NCBI GenBank assembly: GCA_013339895.1
Contig: JABACO010000113.1
Location: 1-64,000, forward strand
DNA: 64,000 nucleotides
Origin: Ephydatia muelleri
Taxonomy: Eukaryota > Porifera > Demospongiae > Spongillida > Spongillidae
Reading direction: 5' to 3'
Both the position numbers and the translations under genes were made by a program. The notes under the pieces are model-generated. The model did no database searches, had not been told where the DNA came from, and was given only the letters and a program-made list of their open reading frames with translations. Positions 62,057-64,000 of the stretch are shown here, one piece after another; position 1 is the first letter of the stretch; every line of letters starts with the position of its first letter.

Positions 62057-63085
62057 TCATTAGTATTCATATTTTTTATGTTTTTGTTTGTGGTCAGAGC
62101 ATGTACGAGGTGAGAGGGGACCACATTTACAGTGTAGATGCACCTCAAAAGGCGCGATTGAGTCTTGCTCGTGGGGTATGTGGTGGAATAACTTGCTCAT
62201 GTAGTCACATGTACTATTTGCTTTAGGAAGCAGGCCTGTTTGCGTGCATGAACTTTTTTGTTATGGAAGGGTGTACTCCACTTTCGAAGGACCACATAAC
62301 CAACCTCTTAGTGATGGCAGGAGGAAAAATAGTGTCAAATCCACAAGTATGCTAATTACAGCTGAGTAATAATACAACTTACCATTAATAAACTAACTGG
62401 AACCACAGTCATGTTTGGTGGTATGTGACACAACACCCCCATCAGAAGGGCTTGTGGATGCCGCTGTTGTTGTTAGCAGTTGGGTGATGGATTCACTCTC
62501 AAATCATACGCGAGTACTTCGCTCCATCACATTTGACCTGTTATGTGATCTTGTGTGTTTGTATCGTACATGTACATGTAACATGCTTCATAACAGGTTG
62601 CTTTCAGTCAGCAAATATAGTGTGACTTCTGTTCAGTGAGACCGCCAGTGTTGTAGTTTTGTAAACCCTATACATGTTGTATGTTCAGAACCACCTCTTG
62701 CTAATCTGCTTATATGCTGTCTGTGTATAATGTGATTGATATTGATATTATCACTGTTGTGAAATGACTGGACTGGTCTAATTGTACTGCAGATGGAATG
62801 GTGATGTCCTCCATCTGCTGCTGTGACACGGGTCTGGGAATGAAAATGGTGCTTCATCGACGCATCCCACACAATCACAAGTAACACACATGTACTATGA
62901 CCTTCCAGGACACAACTATTACCTAGGGCAACCAGCAAAATGATGTCACAGCTGTATTTGCACAAAGGTGCATGCAGCGTAACATATATATTTGCAGATC
63001 AGCCCATACACCATGTAGCAAAGTGTGGATTTTTTACCTCTTCGCAAATACATGTTGTTCACTTGCATGGAAGAGAGGTTTTTCA
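62057..63085. other. Intergenic DNA
   Basis: No gene or repeat supported. Confidence 0.4.
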
Positions 63086-63091
63086 GCACAT

Positions 63092-63234
63092 ACATGTACA
63101 TATGCTGGGTGCATGGGGCAATGGTCTTGCCACACAACCAAATTCATGACATTGTGCCTTTGTTACTTGTACAAACATCAAAATTAAGATAGGATCAGAG
63201 AGAGGGTTATTTGCAGGTGTCACACACACACACA

Positions 63235-63267
<33 letters not shown>

Positions 63268-63435
63268 TGTATGCTGGTGCATGGGGCAAAGGTCTTGCCA
63301 CACAACCAAATTCATGACATTGTGCCTTTGTTACTTGTACAAACATCCAAATTATAAGATAGGATCAGAGGGAGGTTATTTGCAGGTGTCACACACACAC
63401 ACACAACACACACACAACACACACACTCACACAGC
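63092..63435 (+). repeat. Tandem duplication of about 170 bp carrying CA repeats
   Basis: The unit GCATGGGGCAA(T/A)GGTCTTGCC ... TTTGCAGGTGTCACACACAC occurs at 63110-63262 and 63279-63435. Each copy ends in a CA microsatellite of different length and interruption. Confidence 0.8.
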
Positions 63436-63712
63436 ATGTCTCAGCTTATGAAGTGGGAAGCTGAAATCCCATCGCAAACATGATTGTTTTGTTCAGATTA
63501 CACAGTGACAGAAACAAAGAAACATGAGTTCAATGACATTAAGTCTTATGAGCTTGGAGGTGATTGAAGCAATAACTGGCATCATAAATTGCTGCTTCTT
63601 CATCCTGTCCAGTTCTTGCAGAACTATATAGCCATCCTTTCTAGGTGCAGCCAGTCTGTACATGAATGCTTTTAAATTACTAATCCCTTAACTATTAATT
63701 GTAATCAGCAGA

Positions 63713-63713
<1 letters not shown>

Positions 63714-63741
<28 letters not shown>
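63714..63741 (+). repeat. Poly-G tract of 28 bases
   Basis: An uninterrupted G run flanked by AGCAGAA and CAGACAGG. Capable of forming G-quadruplex structure. The exact length may be unreliable in an assembly. Confidence 0.8.
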
Positions 63742-63744
<3 letters not shown>

Positions 63745-64000
63745 ACAGGAAGGATTGAATAGGCAGCAATGGTAACATTTGTCAGTAACACTCATGGTTT
63801 CCAGCCATGCAGTTGCTACAAATATTTATAGGATGCACACCATTAAATACTTCTTATAACATCTGAACCATTGGTTTACATGTGCCATGTCACTTACCGT
63901 TCTGTCAATTGGTCAACACCATTTAATAAACCTACATGGCATGCCATTTAATGGTACGAAAGGAAGACTTACTTTTGCCCATCCCCAATATATTCCAATT
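63742..64000. other. AT-rich DNA to the window edge
   Basis: Nothing recognised. Confidence 0.35.

Noticed and set aside
63083-63346. Cys/Val-rich ORFs over the CA microsatellite
   Set aside because: Low-complexity translation of a CA repeat.
1-64000. tRNA, rRNA or snRNA genes
   Set aside because: None could be recognised by eye; a covariance-model scan would be needed to exclude them.

Overview
This is an AT-rich animal genome window, most likely from a sponge. The evidence is a multi-exon innate-immunity style gene (tandem ubiquitin-like domains, a P-loop GTPase with a COR-like region, and a C-terminal death domain) of the kind expanded in sponges and other early-branching animals, GT-AG introns in consistent phase, retro-copies of the metazoan gene LZTR1, and a dense, diverse load of mobile elements. 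Nothing prokaryotic is present. The sponge call is inference; a cnidarian or other invertebrate is not excluded.

Layout. 1-0.65 kb: the broken end of a transposon-derived coding region on the minus strand. 1.9-2.5 kb: a MITE and a SINE-sized dispersed repeat. 3.4-12.4 kb: the only convincing host gene, five exons on the plus strand, all four introns phase 1; intron 2 carries a TA-flanked TIR element and a LINE 3' end. 12.4-17.4 kb: AT-rich intergenic DNA with small MITEs, a local duplication and a RecQ-helicase fragment split exactly in its Walker A motif by a hAT-like element with an 8-bp target duplication. 17.4-19.5 kb: decayed non-LTR retrotransposon. 20.5-24.3 kb: satellite-like repeats, a second MITE copy, and a broken gene encoding two kinds of 15-residue repeats. 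24.7-28.9 kb: hAT pseudogene, intronless LZTR1 fragment, Merlin transposase relic. 29.3-45.1 kb: an accretion of Penelope-like element copies in both orientations, non-LTR fragments, Tc1, piggyBac and Gypsy relics, an unclassified transposase, and a direct segmental duplication of about 2.5 kb. 45.1-50.4 kb: unrecognised sequence, a tandem array of about 295-bp units, and a piggyBac relic joined to a P-element-like transposase at a TTAA. 50.5-51.2 kb: the second LZTR1 copy. 51.6-56.6 kb: a tandem-repeat array interrupted by a 3.97-kb transposon with about 475-bp terminal inverted repeats. 56.8-59.9 kb: Gypsy debris. 60-64 kb: degenerate repeats, an acidic-repeat transposon-derived ORF, CA repeats and a 28-base poly-G.

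The most interesting unit is the 3.97-kb transposon at 52444-56415. It carries a DDE-like transposase ORF on the plus strand and, convergent to it, a 316-codon ORF rich in Arg-Ser repeats on the minus strand, so each long inverted repeat could supply the 5' end of one of the two genes. An uninterrupted paralogue of its insertion site lies 220 bp upstream, which fixes its borders. A second, diverged copy of the same transposase family lies at 35.6-37.1 kb without an SR partner.

Most coding segments other than the host gene are broken by stops, frameshifts or deletions and are best read as relics. Boundaries of mobile elements are approximate unless a TIR or target duplication is described.
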